Assembly (NCBI GenBank): GCA_013696065.1
Contig: JACCZJ010000107.1
Location: 1 to 5,671, forward strand
Direction of reading: 5' to 3'
Source: Nocardioidaceae bacterium
GTDB lineage: Bacteria > Actinomycetota > Actinomycetes > Propionibacteriales > Nocardioidaceae
Length of the DNA stretch: 5,671 bases
In this document: positions 5,474 through 5,671 of the stretch, piece by piece
Numbering within the stretch: the stretch's first letter is position 1
Layout of the letters: every line of letters starts with the position of its first letter
Position numbers and translations under genes: made by a program
The notes under the pieces: model-generated
What the model was told of the DNA's origin: nothing
The model's database searches: none
The model's input: the letters and a program-made list of their open reading frames with translations, nothing else

Positions 5474-5671
5474 GTGGACGAGGTGTTCAGAGCTCTTGCC
5501 GATCCGACCCGGCGGAGCCTGCTCGATGAGCTATTCCGCCAGGACGGGCAGACATTGAGCGCTCTCGATGAGCGCTTTTCGATGACGCGATTCGGCGTGA
5601 TGAAGCACCTGAAGCAGCTCGAGGAGGCGGGTCTCGTAGTCACCAAGCGGCAGGGTCGCCACAAGCTGCAT
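5474..5671 (+). CDS. ArsR-family winged-helix transcriptional regulator (3' end cut off)
   Basis: The first 66 residues are present. They form the ArsR winged-helix core: DEVFRALADPTRRSLLDEL (2-20) is the classic opening helix, QTLSALDERFSMTRFGVMKHLKQLEEAGLV (from 26) holds the helix-turn-helix with the recognition helix at about 36-49, and TKRQGRHKLH (57-66) starts the wing. No cysteine is present in this part, so the usual metal-binding ELCVCDL box is missing and metal sensing is unlikely. Regulators with the MTRFGVMKHL sequence often sit beside, or are fused to, SRPBCC/AHSA1-type proteins; whether that holds here lies outside the window. The GTG start is placed where the ADPTRR motif has its normal distance from the N-terminus, six bases after a good -10 box. 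It diverges from the xdhC-like gene. Confidence 0.9.
   Translation, partial: MDEVFRALADPTRRSLLDELFRQDGQTLSALDERFSMTRFGVMKHLKQLEEAGLVVTKRQGRHKLH

Overview
The window is GC-rich with GTG starts, Shine-Dalgarno sites and 4-bp GTGA gene overlaps. Its proteins (FCD-type GntR regulator, PxpABC, an MDR alcohol dehydrogenase beginning MRATLIHGPRDIRV, an XdhC-type protein, an ArsR regulator) fit a chromosome of a high-GC Gram-positive bacterium (Actinomycetota). The genus cannot be told from the sequence alone.

Layout. Bases 1-343 (+) hold the C-terminal ligand-binding part of a GntR/FadR-type regulator cut by the window edge. It faces, tail to tail, a three-gene minus-strand operon at 2667-441: pxpA, pxpB and pxpC, the subunits of prokaryotic 5-oxoprolinase (ATP-dependent 5-oxoproline to glutamate). 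Both junctions are GTGA overlaps. The pxpC frame is intact and recognisable on both sides of one in-frame TAG at 996-998 (codon 99), so this copy looks inactivated by a single nonsense change, or carries a sequence error. A gap of about 360 bases upstream of pxpA (2668-3027) has a possible promoter and a short stretch resembling insertion-sequence flanks, but no convincing gene.

From 5383 down to 3028 a second set of minus-strand genes runs in one direction: a stand-alone XdhC C-terminal (Rossmann) domain protein, a 56-residue protein of unknown family with a strong ribosome binding site, a single-domain rhodanese with active-site loop CREGYS, and a zinc-dependent MDR dehydrogenase. At the right edge (5474 onward, +) an ArsR-type repressor diverges from this set. 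Its promoter appears leaderless and carries a 16-base palindrome between the -35 and -10 boxes, the expected place for an autorepression operator.

How they may work together (inference). The pxp genes would salvage 5-oxoproline, perhaps under the convergent GntR regulator. The XdhC/small protein/rhodanese/MDR set could join molybdenum-cofactor or sulfur handling to an oxidoreductase, but no molybdenum hydroxylase is visible here, so the process served is unknown. The most interesting points are the amber codon in pxpC, the 56-residue gene between xdhC and the rhodanese, and the compact leaderless arsR promoter.
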